From: an uncultured Bacteroidales bacterium
Lineage (GTDB): Bacteria > Bacteroidota > Bacteroidia > Bacteroidales > UBA932
Length of the DNA stretch: 60,494 bases
Assembly (NCBI GenBank): GCA_905233275.1
Contig: CAJODR010000014.1
Span: 9,649 to 70,142 of the forward strand
Reading direction: 5' to 3'
A program made the translations under genes and the position numbers. Below the pieces are notes generated by a model, which saw only the letters and a list, made by a program, of their open reading frames with translations, did no database searches and had not been told where the DNA came from. Of the stretch, positions 19,401 through 26,874 are shown piece by piece; the first letter of the stretch is position 1, and the number at the start of each line of letters is the position of its first letter.

Positions 19401-19655
19401 TTGGTTCTGGGAAAGCTTCAGCCAGGGGTGGGCAACCGTGGCGACCCAGCCCTTGTTGGTCGTGAAACTGATGGTTTCGCTCCCGCCTTCGTCTGAAATG
19501 ACAAGAGAAAGCGACTGGCCGCTGGCGACATTAATCTCAGGGCTGACGACCTCCGGCTTGTCCTTTTCTTCAGGATTGTTCTCATTGCCCTCGCAGGCGG
19601 CAAAAGTCCCCGCCAGCGTCGCAGCCATCACTAAAAATGCAAAGAATTTTTTCAT
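16473..19655 (-). CDS. BACON-domain pectate lyase lipoprotein, PL1 family
   Basis: 1060 residues from the ATG at 19655 (MKKFFAFLVMAATLAG, lipobox TFAAC). A frame reaching 19697 would read through the operator and promoter region, so the inner ATG is preferred. Architecture: three BACON-type Ig domains (about 40-125, 126-215 and 216-300), an acidic PEEPEEPEEP linker, a beta-sandwich domain (about 320-515), an acidic linker, a PL1 beta-helix (about 545-880), another Asp/Pro linker, and a C-terminal domain of about 145 residues. PL1 motifs are VWVDHCTF and SRHPRVRFGKAH. It would cleave homogalacturonan by beta-elimination at the cell surface. It heads the operon to uxaB, kdgK, kdgA and exuT, behind operator A. 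Confidence 0.9.
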   Translation of the reverse strand: MKKFFAFLVMAATLAGTFAACEGNENNPEEKDKPEVVSPEINVASGQSLSLVISDEGGSETISFTTNKGWVATVAHPWLKLSQNQGAAGNATITVTASPNPDFEERSTTVTIKCETVTTAVKVTQKQKGALILSASSIPVSDEGETISITLKANSAVTANVTKGADWIIPLETKGLVETVLQFTVLANDETDAREGEITFTNEAGSETVKIVQAAKGAIVISPTEIPVGAEGEAISITVKSNTDYTVAVTKGDEWIIPLETKGLVETVRQFNILPNEGYDPREGEITFTCASGSQNVIIKQAAADEEPEEPEEPVNPYGDEDLPMLTEETVWAGEVFDAIIAKNAPDATEWISEDGVNFIESKLGFFAGSTTGVNADTGVETVTYGKFKFKKDEKAYNNGTKMSRVQMGGTGVLGKRNILQFKVNGPGALTIIGRSSGDAARAINFAVGSTPVSAEGYTLPGKASDSQKVSVEIQAAEGDIISVYSMESGINFYSLKWVPGGKAEGGNDEPEPEPAGDSDDLECPNPPTVGQVSIEDQIGYGASVSGGKGATANNILHFNNGKAFQTWLLARTKSEKAGDHSPVEIWLSGTFTPDQGRDFSEAHPWFDVKDVSNLSIYGTDGFVMDRIGIFCVRANNIIIRNINFRQPKANNGADAVSMQNCDGVWVDHCTFTSLNQTKDYEDGSCDITHASKNVTVSWCRFIKTQKSCLVGHSNSASADAAITVTFHHNWFDQSSSRHPRVRFGKAHVYNNLYDGCTTYGAGSAYGAKVLVEYNYFDAVQLQTDICTYPAKENGNSNLQGSVAGYLYATQNMYVNKPAKAKSPYPLTNVKYTAYNGSTITPLTYNDFKPTYSYTVNAAEDVPAVVKEGAGYGKLGYTSAPVAVNNGDITEFNGTDDNPEDPDPEDPDDPDTPVVSGPHVYTLSMQNKAPVQTLDGQSGASYFDASTSVADFSKDYSGSFTIDGTVFSQGFKFDSKGYAKFTTSSEYTTKVRFYFARRKNDNTGAKIMLVSDGGAEQTWDTPWDTFGDSGEVTLEKGMGYTVKQKSSEQALIYMVITESE

Positions 19656-19671
19656 ATAATGAATAATGGTT

Positions 19672-19690
19672 ATACAAACGTTTGCACAAT
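19672..19690. promoter_or_regulatory. Operator A, LacI-type palindrome before the PL1-uxaB-kdgK-kdgA-exuT operon
   Basis: ATACAAACGTTTGCACAAT, with the perfect 10-bp palindrome CAAACGTTTG at 19675-19684. These 19 bases are identical to operator C1 at 41601-41619. The operator starts 8 bases downstream of the -7 box, over the expected transcription start, as in repression by a LacI/PurR-type regulator. Confidence 0.8.
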
Positions 19691-19694
19691 GGCA

Positions 19695-19725
19695 CAAAGA
19701 TAGTGTTTTTTCTTATTATTACCAA
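19695..19725 (-). promoter_or_regulatory. Promoter of the BACON-PL1 operon
   Basis: TTG (19725 to 19723), a 20-base spacer and TATCTTTG (19702 to 19695) match the Bacteroidetes consensus. Confidence 0.75.
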
Positions 19726-19745
19726 CAGTAAAAAGAGAAAAAACT

Positions 19746-21188
19746 TTACAGCCGCTCCCTTTTGATCTTAAACCCGATGGCTGCGATGAGGATGGACATG
19801 AGGGGGGAGAGGATGTTGAAGAGGCAGTAGGGGGCGTAGATGAGGGTGGGGACTGCGAGGATGGTGGCTTGGGTCATGCCGCAGCTGGACCAGAGGAAGA
19901 GCGGCGACGTGACGGTGGAGGAGTCTTCGACGCTGCGGCTGAGGAGGCGCCGCTCGTATCCTTCTTTGTCGAAGTTTTCGCCGTAGAGGCTGGATGTGAG
20001 GATGATGGAGAGGTATTGGTCTGAGACTATGCCGTTGAGGGATGCGCCTGTGACGACAGTGGAGGAAACCAGTCCGGTGCGGGTCTTTGTGAGTGGCGTG
20101 AGGAGCCTTGCTAGGTCGGCGATCATTCCGCTGGCTTTCAGGGCGGCGCCGAAGCACATTGCCGAGAGGATGAGGAAGACCGTGTTGAGCATTCCCAGCA
20201 TTCCGCGGGTTGCGACCAGGGGATTGACCACTTCGCTGCCGGTATCCAACGACACCGAATTGTAAATGCTCTCGACCGTCCCTGCAAAATAGATGCGCGT
20301 TGCCGACCCTTCGGTAATTCCTTCGCCTAAACGGCGAATGATGTCGGGCTGGAAAATCAGTGCCGCAATGGCCGCAGTCACGACTGACAGCGCCAGCACG
20401 ACCAGGGCCGGGAGCCGCTTCCAGATGAGAATGACGGTAATCAGCGGCACCACCATCAGCCACGGCGAGATGTGGAATGTGGACGTGAGCGTTTCGGTGT
20501 AGAGAGCAATCTGGCCGCTGTCAGAGCCTGAATGCGAGAGGCCGAGGAAGGTGAACACGATAAGGGCGATGGTGAACGAAGGGATCGTTGTCACCATCAT
20601 ATATTTAATATGGTCAAAGAGCGGCACCCTGTTGATTGACGAGGCCAGCACCGTCGTGTCCGAAAGAGGGGAGACTTTGTCGCCGAAATATGCCCCGGAG
20701 ATGATTGCACCGGCGGTCATGGCGTCGCTGAAGCCTTCGGCCCTGCCGATGCCGAGAAGGGCGACGCCGACGGTCGCTATGGTCGTCCACGACGAGCCGG
20801 TCATTACCGAGACAATGGCGCAGAGCACGCATGCAGTCAGGAGAAACACCTTCGGACTGATGATTTTGATGCCGTAACAGACGAACGCAGGAACCACCCC
20901 GCTCATCATCCACGTCCCGGAAATCGCCCCTATAAGCAGGAGAATGATAACGGCGCTCCCGATCGACCCCACATTGCCTTTGAGCGCATCCTCGAACTCC
21001 TTCCATGGAATCCTGTACCGGAGCATACCGATAGCGGCCGCGACTCCCGCTGCAGCGAGAAGCGCCACCTGTGACGGCCCTAAAATAGAGTCCGCACCGA
21101 AAATGGCAATGCTTAGCGCCAGCAGCCCGATCAGCACCCCCAGCGGCACAAACGCCCACAGCGTCCTGGTAGTCTTTCCTGCTTCCAT
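19746..21188 (-). CDS. nhaC: Na+/H+ antiporter, NhaC family
   Basis: 480 residues, about 11-12 membrane helices. NhaC-type antiporters exchange sodium for protons across the inner membrane; some relatives exchange organic anions. Family features are the central block TGSSWTTIATVGVALLGIG and AGAIISGAYFGDKVSPLSDTTVLASS, and near the C-terminus GASLNGIVSDQYLSIIL. It lies between two pectin-related units but has its own promoter. Its ATG is only 4 bases beyond the -7 box, so the message may be leaderless. A role in keeping sodium gradients for uronate uptake is possible but not shown. Confidence 0.82.
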   Translation of the reverse strand: MEAGKTTRTLWAFVPLGVLIGLLALSIAIFGADSILGPSQVALLAAAGVAAAIGMLRYRIPWKEFEDALKGNVGSIGSAVIILLLIGAISGTWMMSGVVPAFVCYGIKIISPKVFLLTACVLCAIVSVMTGSSWTTIATVGVALLGIGRAEGFSDAMTAGAIISGAYFGDKVSPLSDTTVLASSINRVPLFDHIKYMMVTTIPSFTIALIVFTFLGLSHSGSDSGQIALYTETLTSTFHISPWLMVVPLITVILIWKRLPALVVLALSVVTAAIAALIFQPDIIRRLGEGITEGSATRIYFAGTVESIYNSVSLDTGSEVVNPLVATRGMLGMLNTVFLILSAMCFGAALKASGMIADLARLLTPLTKTRTGLVSSTVVTGASLNGIVSDQYLSIILTSSLYGENFDKEGYERRLLSRSVEDSSTVTSPLFLWSSCGMTQATILAVPTLIYAPYCLFNILSPLMSILIAAIGFKIKRERL

Positions 21189-21192
21189 ATTG

Positions 21193-21200
21193 CAAATATA
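21193..21200 (-). promoter_or_regulatory. -7 element of nhaC
   Basis: TATATTTG on the minus strand. The ATG at 21188 follows after 4 bases, too close for a normal leader. Confidence 0.5.
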
Positions 21201-21215
21201 AGCAAAAACCCCGAC

Positions 21216-21241
21216 AAAAAACCCCTCCGGTAGGGGAGGGG
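21216..21241 (-). terminator. Terminator of the peptide/fimbrillin-like unit
   Basis: On the minus strand a CCCCTCC / GGAGGGG stem (21241-21235 with 21228-21222) is followed by TTTTTTG. It ends the transcript coming from 23 kb and lies just before the nhaC promoter. Confidence 0.8.
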
Positions 21242-21272
21242 CTTATTGATTTTCAGTCAATTGGTGGCCGGA

Positions 21273-22856
21273 TTATTCAGTCTCATTGACAATCACGAGA
21301 AGGAGGGCCTGCTCTTTTGATGCCTGCTTGATGGTGTAGGCAGTGCCCTTTTCAAGATTGATGACACCGGAAGTTGCATAATTGTCGTGAGGAGAGTCGA
21401 AAACTTGTGCTGTACCACCTTCGGGAACCAGCTGGATCTGAGCACTGGTATCACCGGATTTTCTACGGATAAACCAGAACTGGACAGTCGATTTAAGGGT
21501 AGTTGATGTGGTGAATGAGACGTATCCTGAAGAATTAAGTTTTACGCCCTTTGAGGAAGTATATCCGTTAATATCCCAGGATGAGATAGCATAGTCTCCG
21601 CCGAGGTCAGCTTTTGCGCTGGCGGTAAAGTACGTGTCGGCTACACCGTCTTTGAGGTTTACAGCGCTGCCTGAAGTGTTGTAGTAGAACACATACTCAT
21701 GGCTCTCGGTTGTGCCGGGGGCTTTCTGGGTTACGACAACATCCTTGGTGACGGTCTCTGTGGTGTCGTATGTGTAGGTGAGAGTTACGGTGGCGGTACG
21801 GGATGCGCCAGTGTTTACCAGGCTGGTTAATTCAACTACACCGCTAGTGACATTGCTGACAGTGAGCCAGTCAGAAGTCTCTTTAAGGGCTGCGGTCAGT
21901 TGGCCGGTCGCCTTCTCATTGACGATGGTATACAGAATCTCACCATATGTGGCATCGCTTTCGAGAGTAACATCTGCAGCTGTGATTGCGGGTGTGACTG
22001 TAATAGGCGGGCAGCCAAGGTCGTAAATCTTTCCGGGTTCGAGAATCTCGCTGCTCTTCTTGCCGGTGGTGATGGATGCATCGGCCGAGCCGTCAGAGAA
22101 TGAGTAGGTGATGGTGAGATTCTTAAGAGCGGAATTCTTGATGGTAACGGGGACGAAATATGTGCCGCCCTTAACGAAATCACCGGATTTGGGGGCAATC
22201 TCCACAAAATTCTTGGCTCCGTCAACGTTGACGGGAGCACCGGTTTCGGCGTCAAGGCAAGGGCGTCCGTTGAAACGTGCACTGCCGTCTGTCGAGATCT
22301 TGATCTTATTGACGTTGTCGATACCGACTTTGATCTTGAAGTAAGCAACTCCGTGGCGGAAATCCATTGTGGCACTTGCCGCATCAGTCTTTGCCGTCAT
22401 GACAGCGAACTGGGGGTCGTATGCGTCCTGAACTGCTTCCTGAGCGGTAGAGATAGCTTCAAGAGTAATAACTCCGTGTTCCAGATCGCGGTTGTTTGAA
22501 TCACCGGTGATGCGGATTTGACGGTTGGGATACACGGCGTAGAATGTGGTCTCGCTGGCGTCTGCTTCATCGAGTGTGCCGGTGAAGGTGGCGGTAGTGG
22601 TGTTCTGGCCACTGGCGATTGTGAAGGTGTACTGGTTGCCGGAGGTGGCGGCGATGACGTTGATTTCATCGTTGTCGGACCACTTGACGGACATGCCGTC
22701 GAGATAGGTCTTGGTCTCATCCTGAGGCATTGTGACCGTGAAGGTCTTTTCGATGGTTGCCTTGGATGTGGTCTCCTGGGGAGCCTGGGCCTCTTTCTGG
22801 CAGGCGGCGCTGACGATTGCGGCAGCGGCGAGAAGGATCATGCTAAGCTTTTTCAT
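21273..22856 (-). CDS. Fimbrillin-like/BACON lipoprotein of the pectin regulon
   Basis: 527 residues from the ATG at 22856 (MKKLSMILLAAAAIVSAACQ, lipid-acceptor Cys19); the longer frame adds only five residues. The N-terminal half resembles fimbrillin family proteins (KTYLDGMSVKWSDNDEINVI, then TTFYAVYPN and DFRHGVAYFKIKV). A BACON-like Ig segment follows (about 285-385, ending TKDVVVTQKAPGT). The last 140 residues are clearly related to the C-terminal domain of the BACON-PL1 lyase: both have xFTTSxxxxTxVxFxxxRRKxxxTxAxIxLV and end KGxxYTxKQxSxEQALxxxVxxEx. It follows a 50-residue peptide gene behind operator B. A pectin-binding or cell-surface role is inferred; no catalytic motif is seen. 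Confidence 0.7.
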   Translation of the reverse strand: MKKLSMILLAAAAIVSAACQKEAQAPQETTSKATIEKTFTVTMPQDETKTYLDGMSVKWSDNDEINVIAATSGNQYTFTIASGQNTTTATFTGTLDEADASETTFYAVYPNRQIRITGDSNNRDLEHGVITLEAISTAQEAVQDAYDPQFAVMTAKTDAASATMDFRHGVAYFKIKVGIDNVNKIKISTDGSARFNGRPCLDAETGAPVNVDGAKNFVEIAPKSGDFVKGGTYFVPVTIKNSALKNLTITYSFSDGSADASITTGKKSSEILEPGKIYDLGCPPITVTPAITAADVTLESDATYGEILYTIVNEKATGQLTAALKETSDWLTVSNVTSGVVELTSLVNTGASRTATVTLTYTYDTTETVTKDVVVTQKAPGTTESHEYVFYYNTSGSAVNLKDGVADTYFTASAKADLGGDYAISSWDINGYTSSKGVKLNSSGYVSFTTSTTLKSTVQFWFIRRKSGDTSAQIQLVPEGGTAQVFDSPHDNYATSGVINLEKGTAYTIKQASKEQALLLVIVNETE

Positions 22857-22874
22857 ACTTTTTTCCTCCATCTT

Positions 22875-23027
22875 TTAGCTCCAGAGAGAGTCTCCGTCCC
22901 ATCCACCGTCTTGGAGGTCGGTGGTATCACCTCCCGGCGTTGTCATGAGGAAGTTGTCCTCATACCGGACGTCCCTGGTCCTCATTGCGGGAGCAATGTA
23001 GGCGGGTTTCAAATAGGTTTTCTTCAT
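22875..23027 (-). CDS. Small 50-residue peptide of the pectin regulon
   Basis: A 50-codon frame that begins MKKTYLKPAYIAPAMR and ends DGGWDGDSLWS, with a TAA stop. It is the first frame behind operator B and ends 18 bases before the fimbrillin-like lipoprotein. The N-terminal half is basic and the C-terminal half is rich in Gly and Asp with two Trp. There is no hydrophobic core for a signal peptide. Short proteins starting MKKxYxxP are common near surface-protein genes in Bacteroidetes, but no function is known to me. It could be a precursor peptide, an assembly factor or a leader peptide. Confidence 0.6.
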   Translation of the reverse strand: MKKTYLKPAYIAPAMRTRDVRYEDNFLMTTPGGDTTDLQDGGWDGDSLWS

Positions 23028-23068
23028 ATCGATATGTGTGATTGTTGTATTTCAGTCAACCGATTTTC

Positions 23069-23082
23069 TGCAAACGTTTGCA
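23069..23082. promoter_or_regulatory. Operator B, LacI-type palindrome before the peptide/fimbrillin-like unit
   Basis: TGCAAACGTTTGCA is a perfect 14-bp palindrome. It starts 10 bases after the -7 box, in the same arrangement as operators A and C1. Confidence 0.8.
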
Positions 23083-23092
23083 CAAAATCGTA

Positions 23093-23123
23093 CAAATATA
23101 TGAAGAATAACTGAAATAACCAA
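23093..23123 (-). promoter_or_regulatory. Promoter of the peptide/fimbrillin-like unit
   Basis: TTG (23123 to 23121), a 20-base spacer, TATATTTG (23100 to 23093). Confidence 0.75.
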
Positions 23124-23161
23124 TTTAATTGGTATAAATTATCTAAAAAAGACATACAAAT

Positions 23162-23197
23162 TTCCCGGTGTACACCCCTGAGGAGTTTCACCGGGAA
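23162..23197 (-). terminator. Terminator after the nitroreductase gene
   Basis: A 9-bp stem TTCCCGGTG / CACCGGGAA (23162-23170 with 23189-23197) lies 23 bases after the nitroreductase stop codon. The minus-strand transcript continues into ATTTGTATGTCTTTTTT. Confidence 0.7.
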
Positions 23198-23219
23198 CTG
23201 TTTGGGAAGTAACTGAAAA

Positions 23220-23831
23220 TCAGAGTACTGAGCTGATTTCTTCCTTGGTCTTGCGCTCTTCGTGCTTGGGGCCGGGATCTGCGGCGGGGAAGCCGACCGG
23301 GAAGATAGCGACAGGCTCGTAGCCTGCCGTTTCCGGGAACAGCTCCTTGATCTTTGCCGGGTCGAATGATCCCACCCAGGTCGTGCCGAGCTCCAGCGCG
23401 GTGACCTCGAACATGATGTGCGTACCTACGATGGCGGCATCGATCTCTGCGCCGTTGTGACCGTCATATTTGCGTACCCAGGCCTCTTCCGGCTTTGCGC
23501 CCACAAGGAATACGACGGGAGCGTCGAATGTATACTTCGTGGCCTCCTTGAGCTTTGCGAGAGCTTCGGGGCTCTTGATCACCCATACGTGTACGGGCTG
23601 TTTGTTTGCTGCCGTGGGGGCGAGACGGGCGGCCTCGATGATGTGCTGGATGTCCTTTTCAGGGACCGGCCTGTTCTCGAAACCCCTGCAGGAATAGCGG
23701 TCGCGCGCCATTTTCATGAATACGCTCTCCTGCGGCGTAATCCTGTACTCAACATCGGCGAATGCTGCTCTGTGATGAATCCTCGAAATGTCAGTCAGCC
23801 GATGGAAGAATCCTTTTTTCTCTTTTTCCAT
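23220..23831 (-). CDS. Nitroreductase family protein
   Basis: 203 residues from the ATG at 23831. A longer frame to 23882 would translate the promoter, so it is rejected. The fold is the FMN-binding nitroreductase/oxidoreductase type: RYSCRGFENRPVPEKDIQHIIEAARLAPTAANKQPVHVWVI near the N-terminus binds FMN, and the C-terminal half has the NGAEIDAAIVGTHIMFEVTALELGTTWVG block that contacts the partner subunit. The physiological substrate is unknown. It sits after uxaA but has its own promoter and no operator, so it is probably not part of the pectin regulon. Confidence 0.85.
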   Translation of the reverse strand: MEKEKKGFFHRLTDISRIHHRAAFADVEYRITPQESVFMKMARDRYSCRGFENRPVPEKDIQHIIEAARLAPTAANKQPVHVWVIKSPEALAKLKEATKYTFDAPVVFLVGAKPEEAWVRKYDGHNGAEIDAAIVGTHIMFEVTALELGTTWVGSFDPAKIKELFPETAGYEPVAIFPVGFPAADPGPKHEERKTKEEISSVL

Positions 23832-23859
23832 ATCTTTACAGATGTTTTTTGTCCAATTA

Positions 23860-23889
23860 CAAATATAGGAAAAAAGCGGCAAAACTCAA
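23860..23889 (-). promoter_or_regulatory. Promoter of the nitroreductase gene
   Basis: TTG (23889 to 23887), a 19-base spacer, TATATTTG (23867 to 23860). The -33 box overlaps the uxaA stop codon. Confidence 0.65.
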
Positions 23890-25394
23890 AGCGTGACCCC
23901 TGACTTGAAGATTGCGATCTCACGGTATCCGTTGATTTCGCTCTTCACAGGAGCGCCTGAAGCTGCGGCTAGGACAGCGTCGATAAAGCGTTCGGCGACA
24001 GCCTCCATGGATTCGTCTTCGGCGAGGACACCGGCGTTGAAATCAATCCAGTTGCCCTTTTTCTCGAACAGGGGAGTGTTGGTCGAAATCTTCATCGTGG
24101 GGACGAAACTGCCGAACGGGGTGCCGCGGCCGGTCGTGAAGAGGACGATCTGGCAGCCGGAAGCCGCGAGAGCCGTCGACGCGACGAGGTCATTGCCGGG
24201 AGCGCTGAGAAGGTTGAGCCCCTTGACAGACAGTCTTTCACCGTACTTGAGGACGCCGCGGACGATGGATTTGCCGCATTTCTGCGTGCAGCCGAGGGAT
24301 TTTTCCTCGAGCGTGGAGATGCCGCCGGCCTTGTTGCCGGGAGAGGGATTCTCGTAGACCGGCATTCCCTGCTTGATGAAATATTCCTTGAAATCATTGA
24401 TTAGTGCGACCGTACGGTCGAATGTCGCCTCGTCCTGGCAGCGGTTCATCAGGATAGTTTCCGCGCCGAACATCTCCGGGACCTCGGTCAGAACGGTCGT
24501 GCCGCCCTGTTCGACGATCCAGTCGGAGAATACCCCAAGAAGGGGATTGGCCGTGATGCCGCTGAGCCCGTCGGAGCCGCCGCATTTGAGGCCTACACGG
24601 AGTTCGCTGACGGGAATATCCTCGCGGACGTCGCGGGATACAGTCTCGTAAATCTCCCGGAGCTGCTGAAGACCGTATTCGATCTCGTCTTCGACATCCT
24701 GAGTTTTGAAGAATCGTACACGGGCCGGGTCGACGGGGCCGACAAGCTCCTTGAACGAGTCGAGCTGGTTGTTTTCGCACCCGAGGCTGACGACGAGGAC
24801 GCCGCCGGCATTGGGATGATGCACCATGTCGGCGAGGATCCTGCGGGTGTTCTCATGGTCGTCCCCAAGCTGCGAGCACCCGTAATTGTGCGGAAACGCC
24901 ACCACCTCTATTATGTCATTTCGACAAAGCGAAGCGCGTGGAGAAATCTCATCCCTGAACCGCCTCGCAATCTCCTCGCAGATGCCTGCGACACACCCAA
25001 CGGTGGGAATCACCCAGATTTGGTTACGGATCCCAGCCTGGCCGTCGGCCCGGCGGAATCCCTTGAATGTGCGAGTAGATTTCCCGACTATGGCTTTGCC
25101 TTTGCTCGAAACGACAGTATCCAGCGGCTCGTATTTGTACTCGAGAAGACCCTCGAGATTGGTCTTGATGCAGCTGTGGTCGATACAGGTGCCGGCCGCG
25201 GCATCCCTCGTCACATGTCCAATGGGAAAACCGTACTTGATGACATTGTCGCCCGCCGCGAAATCCCGCAGCGTAATCTTATGTCCCCTCGGAATATCCG
25301 TCTGCAGCGCAATTCCCTCTACGACCTCACCACTCCTCAAATCGGTCAGCGCCACCGCAACATTATCCGCCGGGTTGATTTTTATGTATTTCAT
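23886..25394 (-). CDS. uxaA: Altronate dehydratase
   Basis: 502 residues, the full-length form with an N-terminal SAF domain (about 10-90) fused to the catalytic UxaA domain. It dehydrates D-altronate to 2-keto-3-deoxygluconate and needs iron or manganese. Visible blocks are FRRADGQAGIRNQIWVIPTVGC, FPHNYGCSQLGDDHENTRR, LKCGGSDGLSGITANP and CTQKCGKSI, whose conserved Cys and His are consistent with metal binding. It begins one base after the uxaC stop. Its product feeds KdgK in the sister operon. It is the last gene of the 17.7-kb pectin unit. Confidence 0.94.
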   Translation of the reverse strand: MKYIKINPADNVAVALTDLRSGEVVEGIALQTDIPRGHKITLRDFAAGDNVIKYGFPIGHVTRDAAAGTCIDHSCIKTNLEGLLEYKYEPLDTVVSSKGKAIVGKSTRTFKGFRRADGQAGIRNQIWVIPTVGCVAGICEEIARRFRDEISPRASLCRNDIIEVVAFPHNYGCSQLGDDHENTRRILADMVHHPNAGGVLVVSLGCENNQLDSFKELVGPVDPARVRFFKTQDVEDEIEYGLQQLREIYETVSRDVREDIPVSELRVGLKCGGSDGLSGITANPLLGVFSDWIVEQGGTTVLTEVPEMFGAETILMNRCQDEATFDRTVALINDFKEYFIKQGMPVYENPSPGNKAGGISTLEEKSLGCTQKCGKSIVRGVLKYGERLSVKGLNLLSAPGNDLVASTALAASGCQIVLFTTGRGTPFGSFVPTMKISTNTPLFEKKGNWIDFNAGVLAEDESMEAVAERFIDAVLAAASGAPVKSEINGYREIAIFKSGVTL

Positions 25395-25395
25395 A

Positions 25396-26811
25396 CTAGA
25401 AGTTGAAATAGTTCTTTGCGTTGTTGTAGGAGATGTCTTCTACCATTTTGCCGATCGTGGCGATTTCGCTGGCGGGGAGCTTGCCTTCTTCGATGTCTTT
25501 GCCGAGGACGTCGCAGAGGATGCGGCGGAAGTACTCGTGGCGGGGGTAGGAGATGAAGGAGCGGCTGTCGGTGAGCATGCCGACGAATCGGCTGAAGAGG
25601 CCGAGGACACTGAGGGCGTCCATTTGACGGCGCATGCCGATTTCCTGATCGAGGAACCACCAGCCGGAGCCGAACTGCATCTTTCCGGGGACGGTACCGT
25701 CGTTGAAGGTGTAGGCCATGGTCATCATGACTTCGTTGTCCTTGGGATTGAGGCAGTAGAGGATTGTCTTTGCCAGACGGTCTTCACGCGCCAGCGTGTC
25801 GAGGAATTTGTGCCCTGCGGCGGCCGTCGGGAGATCGTGGATTGCGTCGAATCCGGTGTCAGGGCCCACGAGGCCGAACATTTTGCTGTTGTTGTTGCGG
25901 ATGGCACCGACGTGGAATTGCTGCGCCCAGCCTGCCTCGGCGTCCATGACGGCCATGTCGTGGAGGAATGCGCTGCGGAACTTGTCGAGCTCCTTGGGAC
26001 CGGGGGCAATGCCCATGAGGACCTTCTTGAAGATGAGCTCGATTTCGATCTCCTTGTAATCGGCGGCGTAGAATGTCTCCAGGCCGTGGTCGGAGAGCTT
26101 GCAGCCCATTGAGGCGAAGAAATCGTGACGTTTTTTCAGTGCTTCGACGAGGTCTGCGTAGGAATCGATATCCTTGTCGGCTGCCTCACCGAGCTGCTTG
26201 AGATACGCCTTGTAGGACACGGGGTCCTCAATCGCCATTGCCTTGTCGGGCCTCCACGCGGGGATGACCTTGGTTCCGAACGGGTGAGCGGCAATCATCT
26301 TGTGCCAGCGGAGGTCGTCGGCCGGATCGTCGGTCGTGCACACTACCTCGACGCCGAAACGGCGAATGAGAGCCTGCCCGCGGAACTCCGGAGTCGCAAG
26401 CTTGGCATTGCATTCTTCAAAAATCTCACGCGCGGTAGCGGGGGAGAGGAGCTTGTCTATGCCGAATACGCGGCTGAGCTCGAGATGGGTCCAGTGATAG
26501 AGAGGGTTTCTCATGGTGCAGGGGACTGTCTCCGCCCATTTCTGGAATGTTTCCCAGGCGCTGTACTTGCCTCCGGTCAGGTAATCCTCGCTGACACCGT
26601 TGGCCCTCATCGCCCTCCATTTGTAGTGGTCGCCGTAATGGCCGTCGACCAGCCATAGCTGGGTAATGTCGCGGAACTGGATGTTCTCGGCGATCTGCTG
26701 CGGCACAAGATGGCAGTGGTAGTCGATGATGGGCATGTGCTCGGCATGCTCGTGGTACAGCTGCTTCGCGGTCTCCGTCTGAAGCATGAAGTCTTTGTGA
26801 ATGAATGACAT
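25396..26811 (-). CDS. uxaC: Uronate isomerase
   Basis: 471 residues, amidohydrolase-fold uronate isomerase. It converts D-galacturonate to D-tagaturonate (and glucuronate to fructuronate). The metal-binding HxH is in IIDYHCHLVPQQIAENI; further blocks are WRAMRANGVSE, VVCTTDDPADDLRWH, QFHVGAIRNNN and MLTDSRSFISYPRHEYFRR. It lies 63 bases after the large SusE/F-position gene, behind a hairpin that may reduce read-through. No separate TAnnTTTG box is seen. Confidence 0.95.
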   Translation of the reverse strand: MSFIHKDFMLQTETAKQLYHEHAEHMPIIDYHCHLVPQQIAENIQFRDITQLWLVDGHYGDHYKWRAMRANGVSEDYLTGGKYSAWETFQKWAETVPCTMRNPLYHWTHLELSRVFGIDKLLSPATAREIFEECNAKLATPEFRGQALIRRFGVEVVCTTDDPADDLRWHKMIAAHPFGTKVIPAWRPDKAMAIEDPVSYKAYLKQLGEAADKDIDSYADLVEALKKRHDFFASMGCKLSDHGLETFYAADYKEIEIELIFKKVLMGIAPGPKELDKFRSAFLHDMAVMDAEAGWAQQFHVGAIRNNNSKMFGLVGPDTGFDAIHDLPTAAAGHKFLDTLAREDRLAKTILYCLNPKDNEVMMTMAYTFNDGTVPGKMQFGSGWWFLDQEIGMRRQMDALSVLGLFSRFVGMLTDSRSFISYPRHEYFRRILCDVLGKDIEEGKLPASEIATIGKMVEDISYNNAKNYFNF

Positions 26812-26836
26812 ATATTAATTGTATTAAATTTGGAAA

Positions 26837-26862
26837 GGAGTCGGGCGGTCAGGCCCGGCTCC
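26837..26862 (-). terminator. Hairpin between the SusE/F-position gene and uxaC
   Basis: A 10-bp stem with one mismatch (26837-26846 with 26853-26862), loop of 6. On the minus strand it is followed by TTTCC, a weak T-run. It may be a partial terminator or a processing site inside the operon. Confidence 0.5.
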
Positions 26863-26874
26863 CTTGATTGACTG

